Made by a program: the position numbers and the translations under genes
The notes under the pieces: model-generated
Seen by the model: the letters and a program-made list of their open reading frames with translations, nothing else
Told to the model about the DNA's origin: nothing
The model's database searches: none
Origin: Porphyra umbilicalis
Lineage: Eukaryota; Rhodophyta; Bangiophyceae; Bangiales; Bangiaceae
Assembly (NCBI GenBank): GCA_002049455.2
Contig: KV918770.1
Coordinates: forward strand, 62,001-126,000
Direction: 5' to 3'
DNA: 64,000 nt
Shown: one piece after another, positions 31,593 to 44,000 of the stretch
How the letters are laid out: each line of letters opens with the position of its first letter
Numbering within the stretch: the stretch's first letter is position 1

Positions 31593-32825
31593 ATGGCAGA
31601 GGCGACCAAGATTGCCCAGGACGCGGCCAAGGCGACGATTACCTTGATCGAGAACAGCACGACGCGCGGCAGTTCTGCGGCCATGCACAAGGCCGACGAG
31701 GTCGAGAACGAGTACAAGCATGTGGCCGTGAAGACGGCCACGGCACGGGGCGCGGCCTCGGTCGAGGCTGGCGGCAGAGGAGACAAGCGCAAGGCCAGAG
31801 AAGCTTTACTCACTGTTGGTGTGGCCCGCAAGGTGGCCAAGCTCGCAAAGGCGGCCAAGGACGGCCGGGCCGATGTGGTCGTCAAGGACTCCAAGCAGAG
31901 CCCGCGCGGCGATAGCAGCCTGGACGCGGGGGGTGTCGTGGCCGTTAAGTCGGCCAAGGATGGGGCCGGTGCCGACGTCGCGGAGATGGAGGCGCTCTAC
32001 CACTTTCCAGCGGGCGACTTTTCCCGCGCGCTCGAGGCCGTCGATGTGCTCGGCCGGCAGTGGACAACCCGCAGGCAGCGGTCGGCCCTGCGCGGTGCCA
32101 CTCCGAAGCAGCGCGCTGTTGCGTTCTTGCTGGCCGAGCGCTTGTTCGCGGCCAAGATGCTACAGTGGGCCGCCGACGAGCTTTATTTGGATGAGGGCCG
32201 CAACTACCGCCTTGTCCAGAAGGGCATGGAGGCCTCCGGGCCGCACGGTATGGACTATGTAAACTGCAAGGCCATCAAAAAAGCATACAAAAGTCCGGGA
32301 CAGGCCGTAGTGATGGCGGCCTTGGCGGCCGAAGCCAGGCCTGACGGCGCGTCTGGCGCTCGGGCAGTGGCGGCCAAGGGCAAGGTCAAGGCCGTGTCGG
32401 CCTCGGAGGGGGGCCAAGGTGCGGGCGTTGGCCAGGTCGTGACCGGGCCTGAGGGGGCATTGTCGAGAAAGGGGAAGGTAAAGGCCCTCCCGGCCTTGGT
32501 TGGGGCACGAGGGAAGGGTGCCGGGGAGGTCGCGGCCTCGACTGGCGGGGGTCCGTCAACCGGCAACGGCAAGGGCAAGGCCGTGTCGGCCTCCGCGGCG
32601 ACTGACGACGACGATGAAGTTGTCATCGTCAAGGTCATCCTCGCGGATGAGCAGGACCAAACTCGCTCGGCAACGGCTGGGGGTGCGGCACGGACGACGG
32701 CTAGGGTATTGGCGCGAGTCTCGGCGGCTGCTTCTGCTGCAGGGGTCCTCGGGTATACAGACGATGAGGTAGAGAGTGATCAGGACGACGGGCAGGAGGA
32801 GGACGAGTGGGACGGGAATGAGTGA
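31593..32825 (+). CDS. Ala/Lys-rich protein of unknown function (410 aa)
   Basis: The first in-frame ATG is 31593 (MAEATKIAQDAAKATITLIE); the open frame itself begins about 285 bases earlier without an ATG. The N-terminal third is helical and basic (VARKVAKLAKAAKDG). A more ordinary globular segment follows (ALYHFPAGDFSRALEAVDVL, LLAERLFAAKMLQWAADELY, NYRLVQKGMEASGPHGMDYV). The tail has repeated KGK(V/A)KA(V/L) blocks and ends in an acidic stretch (TDDEVESDQDDGQEEDEWDG). That layout suits a nuclear or chromatin-associated protein, but no family is recognised. GGCC-containing codons are strikingly frequent. It may be a host gene or an accessory gene of a mobile element. Confidence 0.55.
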   Translation: MAEATKIAQDAAKATITLIENSTTRGSSAAMHKADEVENEYKHVAVKTATARGAASVEAGGRGDKRKAREALLTVGVARKVAKLAKAAKDGRADVVVKDSKQSPRGDSSLDAGGVVAVKSAKDGAGADVAEMEALYHFPAGDFSRALEAVDVLGRQWTTRRQRSALRGATPKQRAVAFLLAERLFAAKMLQWAADELYLDEGRNYRLVQKGMEASGPHGMDYVNCKAIKKAYKSPGQAVVMAALAAEARPDGASGARAVAAKGKVKAVSASEGGQGAGVGQVVTGPEGALSRKGKVKALPALVGARGKGAGEVAASTGGGPSTGNGKGKAVSASAATDDDDEVVIVKVILADEQDQTRSATAGGAARTTARVLARVSAAASAAGVLGYTDDEVESDQDDGQEEDEWDGNE

Positions 32826-35228
32826 CGCCCTGGGCTCTGCAGTATTGGGGAGGTGCCCGAGGGGTATGGCTGTACGACCATGTCATGCACCTGCTGGTAG
32901 CACTGGCTGCTCCTGAGGGTGGCGTCTGTACGTCTCGCTTTGTCTCTTCATTGGATAACCTTTGCCGGGCCGAGCCGTTCGCACTGCCATCCTTTCTTTT
33001 TCAGCATTGCGTACGTCAGGCGTACGTCGGGCATGCTTTGTTGCCGGATTTTCTGTTTGTTGCTCTTTACATACTGGATTGCGTACATCGGAGGCGGCCT
33101 CTGCACCATCATCTGTCTTGATGCCTCTCCTTAAAATTCTTGCTGCTTCTCCGTCACGGTTCGTGTTACTTTTCTCTGCGCATTGGGCTTGGTACGACAA
33201 CCTGCACGACAGTGTCACAGCGCGCCTGTCCCTGTGCAGAGCATATGAAAATGACGTGAGCGTTCTTTCCATATTGTATGGAGATGGCCTTTTCAGCGCG
33301 TCCAAGCTTCGAAGCGTATGACTCGAAGCTACGGGCGCACCACCCCCTCCCACCCTCCCCCCCTTCCGCCCCAGTACGCGTGACTGCCGCGTGGCGGTCA
33401 TGTCGGTCGGTACCATGGCTGTTCGCTGACCGCCTCCGCACGGAGACGCAGTGCACACAGCACTCAGTCAGTTTGCAGTGAGTGTGATTACAGAGGGCGC
33501 CTCTCACACTGATCCGTTGCCGGCTGCAGGCATCGTCAATATTAGAGCATATTTACTGTGACCGAGCCTCTGTTAACCTGTAGCCTTCAGTTCTGTGCAA
33601 GCACCGCCCTCCACGGCCGCAGAAAATGATGTTCCACATGAAAAAATGCGATCGTGGTGAGATCACGTGAGCCAGTTTCGCGAGGATCAAAGAGACGGAG
33701 CTGCACTTGATTGGACCAGAGAGACTGGCCGCCACGCTCTGGCGACTGGCCTCCACGCTCTGGCCCCTGTGCGTAGAAACAGTCAACAACACTCACAAAC
33801 GCCTGGGACCGGCCGCTTGCCTCGTCGGGCGGTTCGACCAGGCCCGAGATATGTGATTGCGGTGCAACACCGTAAGTGAGTCCCGCTTGACACGAGGCGC
33901 GCCAGTAAGTCGGATCAAGGCCGCCCCAATTTTGATTGGACGGTGTAGAATGACCGCCACGTGCTGGCCCCTGCGCCATGGCCCGCCGACGGACAGCCTA
34001 TGCGTTGGGACATTCCGCACCACACGCCTTCGCTGTCCGGTGGATGACCACACTAGGTCCGGTGGTGGCCCTGAGAGCCGGCTCCTGTTCGCAGTGTCCC
34101 TCGAGAAGTCAGACGATTCACCGTTTTTAGTCATTGGTCATGCGGTGCGATCACATTGTGTGGCCCTTCTTGGCAGGAAAATGAGCGTTGTGGCCAAGCT
34201 GACATGGCCAACAAGATACTTGTGCGCTATTGACTGCCACTGATCGCTCCGCGCAGGGCCCAGTGACAAGCGATACCCGTAACGCGTCACCAGTTTCTCT
34301 TATTGGGGCCCGATTTATCAACATTGGGGAAATCTCCTGTCTCCCAACCGGCCGCTGAGAACCCATAGGGATGAACGTCAGGCGGTGTGGCCTCGCCACG
34401 AGTGATGGCTCCTCGCCAGGCAGGCTGAGATCGACAGGGCCTGTGGGCGTGGGGGCACAGGCCCTGTGCCCAGCCTCGTTTTGGAGGAACGTGCCACCTC
34501 TGCCCTGTGTGACACATCCGCATCTCGACGCCTCAGCAGCAAGCAGACAGCAGCTGTCTAGAAGCCACTTTCGGCCGGCCCGCCGCACTAACCGGTCCAG
34601 GGCCGTCTTTGTAAACCTGCGTGACGCCCACCGTCCCGCCGCCGCACACCGTACCCACTACCACACTGTGGCGCGGCGCCGACACCACGGCGCCCATCAC
34701 CTTGCTCCCGTGCCGCCGCTTGGCCGCCACACTGCTGCGCGGACGCCACCACGCCCAAGACCGTGCATTCGTGCCGCCGCTTGTGCTCCGACGTAGGGGC
34801 GCCGCTTGTGCTCCGACGTAGGGTTGCATTTCTACTACGGCCGCGTGCGCGCAGCGGCCGTTTTTCCTTTGACAGCGGCCAGCTCCACGGTTTGCTCTCT
34901 CCCTCGCGGCCTGCAACCTCTACACTGCGACCGGCTGCCAGCGGGCTGTGCGTGTGGCTGTGGTTTTGAGGAGCCGCAGAGCCAGCGCTACCATCCGGCT
35001 CGTTCCAAACTCGAGCCGAGGTGCGCACCATGGCTAGTGGCGCCCAGCCGTTCCGTACGACTCCCCATCGGACGCCACCACGCGTCCGCGTGGCGACGCC
35101 GCCCCCGCCGAATCCGTCGAGCGCTGCTGCTGAGATGCCCTGACAGCTCGCGACGTGCGGTCACCGCTTCGCACTCAGGGCCTACGGGAGGTGGTGCGGG
35201 ACTTGCCTCTGCGGCGGTCATGCCCTAA
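32826..35228. other. No recognisable gene
   Basis: Unique sequence with short frames on both strands. A tandem CGCCGCTTGTGCTCCGACGT block occurs twice near 34775-34820. No domain or RNA gene recognised. Confidence 0.4.
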
Positions 35229-37902
35229 GCTGATGGCACTGCGGCTCTGCCGCGGACGTCGCGCACTCAAGCTCGCGGCGATGCTCCCGCGTACAGACCT
35301 CGCCCGAGGTATGGCCCGAGGGCCCTGATTATCTCCAAGGCCGAGTTGCAGCGTGGCCGTCGCAGCATCTGCACGCAGTGTAAGCGGTCGCAGAAGGTGA
35401 GCAGCAACATCGCTATGTGCCCTCGAGACTGTCCGTGCCCTTGGGCAGTCCGGCCCCCAGCACAGCCGGGCTGGGGCTGGGAGTGGATTCTATAAGGTGA
35501 CGGCGCGTTTTGGGGTCGGACTGCTGAGCGACGGGCGCATCGTCGTATGTGCTACCTGTGTCGGTGCGCGGTCACTGTCGGGGACGAGCACCCAACGTGC
35601 CCGCGGCAGTGCCCCTGCCCGTGGGCGTCGCCGCGCCTCATCAAGCTCCCCCCCGACGAGCACGGTGTCGAGGTCACCGTGACGTGGAAGGAACACCAGC
35701 GGGTGCTGGCCCAGCGGCGCCAGGCCGAGCGGGAGGAGGCGCTCACAAGGCCTCCGCAGTGGGAGCGCCGCCTGGCTGTGCCGGACGCTGAGGGCAAGCG
35801 CGAGGAGTACTGGGTGAACACCAACCTCCCCGCGGCGCCGGTCTCGTGGGCGCCCAAGGCGTTGGGCCGACTGCCGTTGCCTAGACGGTTGTAGCCGCCC
35901 CTGAGCACCGGCTCATCAAGGCCGTTGGCATTGTGGCTACCTTGGCCGCGTCAGTGCTCAACAAATGCCCAAGACCGAACGGCCAGGACATGGCCAGTTT
36001 CAACGCCGATGGCCAAGACATGGCCACCTTTGCTCACGAAGACGGCTCTGTCAACATCGAACCAGCCAACCAAGACGACGTCCCCGGCACGGCGCTCATC
36101 GCGCCGACGCAGCAAGGCGAGGCGCCAGTCGTTGGGCGACGTGCTGCGCCGGTTGGAGCCGACGGCAGCATGATTTCCGGGGGACTGGCAAGGCACTTGG
36201 AGCAGCAGCCTTTGCAGACGGAGGAGGACCGGTTGCGCGCGGAGGTTCTACAGCTCCGCGCCGAGACCGCCGCGTCGCGCGGCCTCATCGAGGAGCGCAG
36301 CCGACGGGCCAGCCTCGTCTCAACTGCCGGCGGTCGTGGCAAGCGCGGCGTGTCCTGGATTGAAGCAAAGCGCAACGTCTTTGCCACCGTTCACAAGGAG
36401 GCAACGCTGATCGCTGAGGTGGGGGTGGAACAAAGCCTGAAGCGCTTTAAAGAGGACGTGGCCGACCGCTTCCGTCGACGCCTGCCTGCTGATATGAACC
36501 AAGTGGAACATCGGCGTGCCCGCTCGACAGCGGCCATCATGAAGGAGCTGCGATACAACATGTTACCGGCTGTTAATCGGTTTAAAGAATGCTATCTGGC
36601 GGTGGTCAACCTCAATATGACGGGTAACCCGACAGCTGAGCAGCTCATCAACGCGGCCAAGGCAAAGTAAAACGGCCTGAACCCCTACTATGGCCTCAAC
36701 GCGGCGGTCGCGGCCAAGCTCAAGTGGCCTCCGCTCAGCAACTGGCGAATCCTCAAGAACACCGACAAGTTTAGCGGTGGTGCCACGCTAATGGCTTTTG
36801 TGAGCGCGGCGCCCTCAACGGTAGCGTCGCCCCGAGAGCGGCGCACAACTGGGTGCGAAGACCCTCCCTCTCCTGGCGTTATGGGGGACTTGGACGACGA
36901 CGATGGCGATGGCAACGCACGTCTGTCATCCACATTCACCCGCGGTCAGCGCCTGTTTCAAGAGCGGCCTATGGGCAACAAGGCCGCCAAGGCCACGTCC
37001 CGGGCGAAAGCGCATCTTATTCAGGAGGCGGCCGCCAACACGGCCGCCCTTGACTCTCTGGCCGCTTCCGCTGCGCAACGCACGGCGTTGGCGTTTTGGT
37101 CGACGCAGGAGGCATCCAACTCAAGCGAGGGACGCAAGTGGTGGGCCAACGAGGAGCGACGTCGCTTGCAGGAGGCGAAGGAAAAGGATAAGGACGCGCA
37201 GAAAGGTCGTGACATGGACGAGAGTGACCTGTTGGTGGCCTTGCCGAGCTCGCCACGTGGCCAAGGCCAAGGAACGCGCGGGCGTCGCCGCCGAGCACAT
37301 GATGAGGTCGAGTACAACTCGGACGAGGTTGAGGGGGAAGCTGAGCGAGCAGCTGCAAGAGCAGGGGCCCGCGGCTTTGGTGGTGCCCGCGGCGCTCGAG
37401 GCGGCCGAGGACACGGCCGTGGTCGTGGATTCGGCCTTGGTGGCCGATGTGACATGTGCGTACTGCTCTTGCTGTTAAATCATCTTCATCCTCATCGACG
37501 CCGCCTCCTCCGTCAACCCGGTTGCGAAGCGGCGCCACCAACACGTTATCTACGACTGAGGACGACGAGAGCTTGGACCAGGCGCTCACCAAAGGCAGCG
37601 ACGGACGCGCAGCACGTGAGCGGCGCTCTACGCCCATGGCTTCTCAGATGACACCGTCCACACCTGTTGAGGCGGCCGTTGAGGAGGCCGCAAAGATGAT
37701 GGCGGCAGCTGCGCATCGTGCCGACAGCGAAGAGTGCATGGCCGAAAACACAGACCACAATTATGACTTGGAGCAAGACGGCCGCTCGCGACGCGGCCGT
37801 GCCACGGCGCATGGCAAACGGCCACCTTTCCCGACTCGCCGCTGCCGTACCCCGGCCGGCACCATCGCCCCTGAGGCACACGCCACCCACGCTGAGGAGT
37901 AG
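35229..37902 (+). pseudogene. Harbinger accessory (Myb/SANT-like) gene with two Cys knuckles, decayed
   Basis: Reading with breaks: two copies of C-x2-C-x12-CPRxCPCPW (from 35370 and 35550) share one frame, separated by TAA 35493-35495. After a frameshift near 35890, a frame runs from about 35894 to 37440 with one TAA at 36668-36670. It holds a helical segment, then NRFKECYLAVVNLNMTGNP, LKWPPLSNWRILKNTDKFSG and RPMGNKAAKA. These match the Myb/SANT-like and NAM-associated second protein of PIF/Harbinger elements, which works with the transposase in nuclear import and end binding. An RGG-rich segment follows, then a further frameshift near 37450 to a tail ending 37902. It is convergent with the transposase at 38623-40091, as in intact elements. 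The Cys knuckles are not a domain I know. Confidence 0.65.
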
Positions 37903-38622
37903 ATGTATGGACGGCCGTCTTTGGTGCGGCCGACACCAATGAGCATGCCCGAGTAGCCAGTTGCTCTGCTTTTTGCTTTTCTTCTGTGTGTTTTTGTGCA
38001 CATGTTCTTTTGCATTTCTTTTCTTGCAAAGTGATGCTGGTTGCCATCAGCCTTGGCCACAACTCTCTGTATCAGCCTGGTCCTTGCAAGTCACGCCACG
38101 CTGCATAGAGTCCTCTCACCGTTTTGAAGCATCGTCTAAGGCCTGAAAAAGGCCTTGGCGAATTTCTTCAATCGAGAAAATGCAGGCCCTTTAATGCACC
38201 CCTACAATGGACAGCCCCAGTATTCCCAATACAACCGCTGAGAAGGGGCAGCATACAGGCTTTATCAGTGTCCTTCAGCGCCTCTGTTTGCACCAAACCG
38301 CGCACAGACCTCATACCGGCGTCGGTCGGCTCACTTGGGCTTGAGCTCCGGTGCCAAAGGTGCCAAAGTTGTCGAGGAAAAAAAAACCTTGCCAAGCGGG
38401 AAAAAAACCTTTTGGAAAAGAAAAGGACACGCGCAAGCCGGCACGTAGACGGACCGCAAGTCACCCACAGAAGTATGGCGACAAAAAACGGCCTCTTTCC
38501 TTCCACACGTGCTCAGACAGGTCGCGCATCAGGTCAAAGTGGGCGTCCTTGTCCTTGGCCTCGCACTCGGCGCCATCGGTGTACCGCAAAGAGACAGAAG
38601 TGAGCTCGGGCCCGTCGTGGTC

Positions 38623-40091
38623 TCAGGGGTCGCGGCCCTGATCACCAGCGGGCATTGGGGGTCCCCAGACGCCAGGGCCGCGCGGCCAGTCATTGACAAA
38701 GAAGCCGTGGCCCCCTGCGTCCTCGTCGCGCCCGTCGTCTCGTCCAGAGGCATGGCCGTCTGCTTGTCGACCCATCCGATCCGCAGTTATCCCAGGCGCC
38801 CCTTGCATTATGTGGTGCGCCAAGAAGCCGGTGCGTGTGCACTCGATGGCCATGTTGTGCAGAATGGCCACTGTCTTGCCGGTGTTGATCATGCGCTCCA
38901 CCGTCGTAAAGCGTGTCGGATGCAGCACAATGTTGAACCGAGACGGCATCACCGCGTAGAGACGCTCGGCGTCCTTGCGGACGGCTTCTTGTAGTCGGTT
39001 GTACACGAGCAGCTTGCGGGTGTTGGGAGCGGGGTGAGGCATGGCAAAAATATGGTATCGGGGGTAAGCTTGATCGGCCGTGTAGTGAAGTAATCGACGG
39101 GTCCTGCCGTTTAGTGTGTAGGAAAGGATCGGCGGCGGCCACACACCGGCGTTCACGTCCAGCATGAGAGGGGACGACGCCAGCACGTTCTTTTCGTTGA
39201 AGCTCCCTGGCGCCAAAATGAAAAAGTGCCAAATGTACGTGTCCTCATCACACACGCTCTCAATAACCGCCGAGCGCTTACCTTTGCGGTCGTGGTACTG
39301 CCGGGCAAGGGCCTTGGGGCACTTGATCCACTGCCAATGCGCGCAGTCGATGGCGCCAATGCAGCCCGGCATGCCGCGGGCCGCGTTCCGGGCAAGGATG
39401 TTCTTCAGCTCGTCCTCGATAGGACGGCGTAGGTGAGTCGGCTCCCACTTCCGACGATGAGGTCGGTCAGGCGCCGGGTAGCCTCGCAAATAGTAGAGCG
39501 TGACAGGCGGCAGTACTCGTCGGGACGGTCATAGGCCTCGCCATAGCCAAGGACGCGCAACGCCGCTACCAGCTTCTGGATGGGGTGGGACTGCAAACGC
39601 CCGGTAGCGTTGACGGAGCGCTTCCACCAAGGCTCGTTATACACGGCCGCTTAGAGCCGCTGGAAGACGGCGCGCGGCATGCGGAAGCGCTTCTCGAAAT
39701 CGAGCTCACTGTAGACCCACGGCTGCCCGCCAACTCCAAAATAGTCACGCAAAATCGCGTGCGCCCCCATGTCGAAACAGCGGTTGCGGTTTGGTTGCCG
39801 GCCGCGCTTGCGGCCGCCAATGGGCCGCTTGTACACCCGCCCGCGAACGACGCGCAGCGCTCGTCGCAAGAAAATGCGAGCCGCGGCCCCGAGCGCAACG
39901 GCCAGGTCCAGGTCCTCATCAAACTGGCCGTCAAGAAGCATCCTGTCTTCTGCGTCGAGCCGGGCAGCAGACCCGCAAAAGAGAAGGACGAGGACGGAGG
40001 GCACGCCGGTGGGTGATCGTCGGCGGTTCTGCCATCGCGCTTCTTTGGGTACTTTCAAGCAATTTGAGGGCGACACAGTGTGGTGCCCCAT
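38623..40091 (-). pseudogene. PIF/Harbinger (Plant_tran type) transposase, one stop and one frameshift
   Basis: Read on the minus strand: an N-terminal strip ILRDYFGVGGQPWVYSELDF then EKRFRMPRAVFQRL, TAA at 39653-39651, in the same frame GRLQSHPIQKLVAALRVLGY and STICEATRRLTDLIV, a frameshift near 39450, then the DDE domain. That has GCIGAIDCAHWQW (first D), YTADQAYPRYH (second D) and RKDAERLYAVMPSRF (E), closely following the Plant_tran/DDE_4 pattern, and ends at 38623. All three catalytic residues survive, so inactivation is recent or partial. The partner gene at 35229-37902 converges on it. Terminal inverted repeats were not found. Confidence 0.85.
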
Positions 40092-40540
40092 CGAAACCGC
40101 AGCCTACGACTTGGAATGGCCGAACGGGGATCTGGCGACACAATTATACGGCTCGGATGGCATGTTTAACGGCTAAGACAACGAGAATCAAGCTGACACG
40201 GCCAAGTCCCAGGCTTGTGTATCACTGTAATGATGCAATTTCACGAATTCAGGAGGGGCCTCGCCCCTGGTGCACTCAGGCGAGATCATTGTCAGCACGG
40301 AATGGTGAGGACAGCAGCAGACTGGCCACCGCCGTCTATTAAAGCAATCGTGCCGGTGAATTCTGCCTCTGATTGGCTGGTGCCGCACTGCGATGACAGT
40401 ATCAGAGGGACTCTGACACTGACCAAGTTTTTGCCCTGCGGCGAGGTGCGCTGAGACGATTTTCATTGGATAATAGCCATGTCGTCATTGTTCTGCTCGT
40501 TTACCCTTGTGTTTCCAGCAATATGATTGGTTGGCGGTGA
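40092..40540. other. No recognisable gene
   Basis: It probably contains the 5' flank and one end of the Harbinger element, but I could not identify the terminal repeat. Confidence 0.35.
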
Positions 40541-41820
40541 CATCTTCTACCATAAATGCCCCCAGAGCACTTGGGGGGGCGGGAGAGGCTCCAACCGCCA
40601 CCACCAGCGGCCGCAAAGGGCACCCCTGGCGGCCGGTGGCCATCCCCCGCCCCCGCCGCCCGTACGGTGGCCGCGACTCAGAGTGCCGGCGCGGTCCGCC
40701 GCCGGCTGCGATTCGGCGGAAAGTAGCGGCGGCGGCAAGGAGCAGGATCGCGTCCGCGGCCTCCCGCCGCGGGGGGGCCGGGGGGTGCGGACGTGTAGGG
40801 GGGGTGCGCGGTGTCGGCGGCGGCGGCGGCAAGCCGTGGCAGTGTCGGTCGTTGCGGCGGCGTCGGTCGCCGCCGCCACGCGTCGTCGCCGCCACCGCCA
40901 ATGCACAAGGCGGTGGCGGCGGCAAGGGGCGGCAGCGATACGGCGGTCGGCGGCCGCGGCTGCCGCGTTGTCGGCGCGGGGGGGCCGGGCGGGGTTGACG
41001 TGCGGGGGGGGTGCGCGGTGTCGGCGGCGGCGGCGGCAAGCCGAGGAGGTGTCGGGCGTTGCGGCGGCGTCTGCGGCCGCCGCCACGCGTCACCACTGCC
41101 GCCGCCAATGCACAAGGCGGAGGTGGCAGCAAGTGGCGGCGGCGATGCGGCGGTCGGCGGCCGCGGCTGGCGCGTTGTCGGCGCGCCGGGATGGGCGCAC
41201 GTGCGGGGGGGATCCGCGGTGTCGGAGGCGGCGGCGAAAAGCAGAGGCTGTGTCGGGCGTTGCGGCGGCGTCGGCCGCCGCCGCCACGCGTCACCGCTGC
41301 CGCCGCCAATGCACAAGGCGACGGTGGCGGCAAGGGGCGGCGGCGATGTGGCGGTCGGCGGCTGCGGCTGGCGCCCTGTCGGCGCGGGGGGGGGGCGGAC
41401 GCGCTGGGGAGGTGTGCGGTGTCAGCGGCGGCGGCGGCAAGCCGCGGCGGCGGGAGGCGACAGCGACGGGGCGGCGGCGGCAGTCTTGGTGGCCATGGAA
41501 ATGCGCGCGGCTGGGGCGGGAGGCGGCATCGCCTGCGCCGCGTCGACCCCGGGTGAGGGTCGGGCACCAGCGGCGGCAAGGGGCGGCGCCGCGGCGGCTG
41601 CCGCGGATTTTGCGCCCGCAGGCGACAGGCATCCCGCGCGGTGCGGCGCCGTGACAGCCGATGGGGGCAGGGACTCGGCGGCGGCGACTTGGCGACGGTG
41701 CCTCGGCGCGGCCGGCCGCCGTCGGGCGACGGCGGGGCGACGGTGGCCGTGGCCGGCGGCAAGGTGGCGGGCTGCACCGGCGGCGCGGCGGCGGCGGGGG
41801 GCGCCGCCCGAGCACGTCCC
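40541..41820 (+). repeat. GGC-rich trinucleotide array with about 185-bp higher-order units
   Basis: Imperfect GGC/GCG triplets are organised in longer units: GCCGCCAATGCACAAGGCG and CACGTCA/GTCGCCGCCGCCACGCGTC-like blocks recur near 40895, 41100 and 41300. Open frames on both strands are Arg/Ala/Pro low complexity and are not called genes. Confidence 0.75.
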
Positions 41821-43669
41821 CCTGGTATGGTTGGTCGCGTGTCAGTCATTGATTGGCACTAAATTGGATCAACAAATCTGCATCCGCCAAATAGTACTGA
41901 AACATATACCAAAAATCAGTGGTAAATGTGTTTCGCAGATTATGCCTGAAACCGGACAGACCGGCTTGCTATACGTTTGCTTGGGTGTCCCCTTGGATCC
42001 ACCGTATGTCTCTCTTTGTAGCCCCCGTTGGCGACTTCTTGGCAACACAGCTCGCGCCTGTGTCGCCTTGAAGGTACCAAAAAGTATCCCGAAAAAGCGA
42101 GTGGGCAGAACCGCCGACGATGGTGGGGTGGGCGCCATGTCGACGACAGCAGGGCCTGAGCGTGGGTAGCGCGGCGGCGGGTGCCACGGCGAGGAAATCA
42201 CCGGTGTCGTGTGGGCGGTCGAAAAATATCACGACACCGCGCCAGCAGGTGCCTCCTCCTTCTAAAATCAGGCTCTTTCGTGGGGGCGGCGGAGCGGTTC
42301 TGTCCGCGGCCTTGACTGGCCTGAAAAGCCCGCATGGGGCCGTGTGACAGTGTACACTGTGGAATCGGGCCCGCTGCCCGGGGTGCGCCAGGATCAGGGC
42401 TCGTCAGGGCCGGCATCGGAGGAGAAATCCAGTCCCGTCCACGGCTCATCCGCCTGGACGGAAGGACCTCCACGTTTTTTCTGGCGAGCTGAAGCGAGGC
42501 GGTGTCAACAGCCGAGTGAGAAGGCGCGCGAGGCACGGATCTACCGCCGCCTGAGATGCTCGGCACGGCCCGAAAATCTGGTGCCCTGTTTGTCTGCGGT
42601 GGATACGCATTGGGCGATCCTAGCACCTGCGGGGTCCCGCCAGCAGTGGGTCCACAGGCGAGTGCAGATTAGAATCCAGCTGTGCGATCAATCGGGATCA
42701 GATAAACCACACGTGGTGGCCGTCGCGGTCGTCCGAAGTCACAGGCATGCACGGACAGCGCTACGATTCGCTGTTAATTGGTTTAGAACGCTTCGAAATC
42801 AACGCTCTGCGTCCGCATAGAGGGCCTCTATGCGGATCAGGGCCTCAGATTCCCGACAGCCTCCAAACCCCTGAAATGGGTATGGGACTGGAATTAGAAC
42901 TTTTCTTTAAGTCAATACCTACTCTATGACTCTATATATTATGGTGGTTCCGAATAGCTACATTGCTGCATGTGCCGTTTTCTGCATAGAGCTGCCACGT
43001 TGCGCCACGTTAGACACTCGAATGCAATATTTGCGGAATGCGACATCGTTGGCTCTGCTCTTCCATGCACCCTGAAAGCAAGTGAGCTGCGAGAGCCTCT
43101 GTGCCACAGCTGACTAAGGGGAAACAGTACACGAGTCTCCACCGGGAAACACAGAGCCGGGAGGGGCCTACCGCAAAAGAAACAAAGATGGAGGGCGAAG
43201 CAGCGGCATGACAAGCGATGTCGGGTGCAAATTTGCGCAGCTTTTTGGGGGGGGGGGGGAGGTGAGGCTCGGATCGTTGCGGCAGTGTGGTCGCGCCTCC
43301 ATTGCCGCGTTATCCTCGTGTAGGTCCCGTCTCCACACGCACCTCACCCCCGTGCGCTCCCTTTCATATCCTGCTGGGCTTGGGTGCTTCTTCTTTTCTA
43401 TGTCCGTAAGAGCGGTACCAACAACGTTCCGCATCCACAAATTATGGGCCCACGTGTCCCACGTGGCCCCACGTGGCGCTCTATGTGAAAAACACAGCCT
43501 GAGAGATCACTGACAATGTCAGCGAGACGAATCTGTCCACGAAGGCACCAGAAACGATTTAGAAGATTGAGATAAGTCCAACCGGATGACGTGGGGAAAG
43601 TGCGGTGCAGGAAACCCCAATCGCTTTACAGGCTCTGCAATCCGCTTCCTGGGGGGAGTGCTTGAAACG
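41821..43669. other. No recognisable gene
   Basis: Unique sequence. Apart from the palindrome at 42812-42836 and a G run near 43247, I see no repeat, domain or RNA gene. Confidence 0.4.
42812..42836. repeat. Perfect 12-1-12 palindrome
   Basis: TCCGCATAGAGG and CCTCTATGCGGA are exact reverse complements separated by a single G. It could be a dimeric protein-binding site or a cruciform; no function is visible. Confidence 0.8.
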
Positions 43670-43861
43670 CAGGGTTGCAAGTTTACGGTGTACTCATCCG
43701 CTGAAAGTTTCATTTCAGTATAATTATAGAAAGGCTGACAGTATAGTTATAGTAAGCTTTTGTAAAAGACTTGTGCGTCCCACGTCCCAATATATATCAA
43801 AAATTATTCCGACCGTTTCGCCTGGCGATCTACCTTGTCACCGGCAATGGCAGGAGCTTAC

Positions 43862-44000
43862 GGTGGCGCTGCGGGCAATGCCAGGCAGCCGTTTCGCGGG
43901 GGGGGGGGGAGCTGGGCAATGCCAGGCAGCCGTTTCGCTGGGGGGGGTGGCGCTGAGGGCAATGCCAGGCAGCCATTTCGCGGGGGGTGGCGGCGCTGGC
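43862..44000 (+). repeat. Three tandem copies of a G-tailed unit (about 47 bp)
   Basis: GGGCAATGCCAGGCAGCC followed by (G/A)TTTCGC and a G run occurs three times in a row. It lies in the 5' region of the hAT element. Confidence 0.85.
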
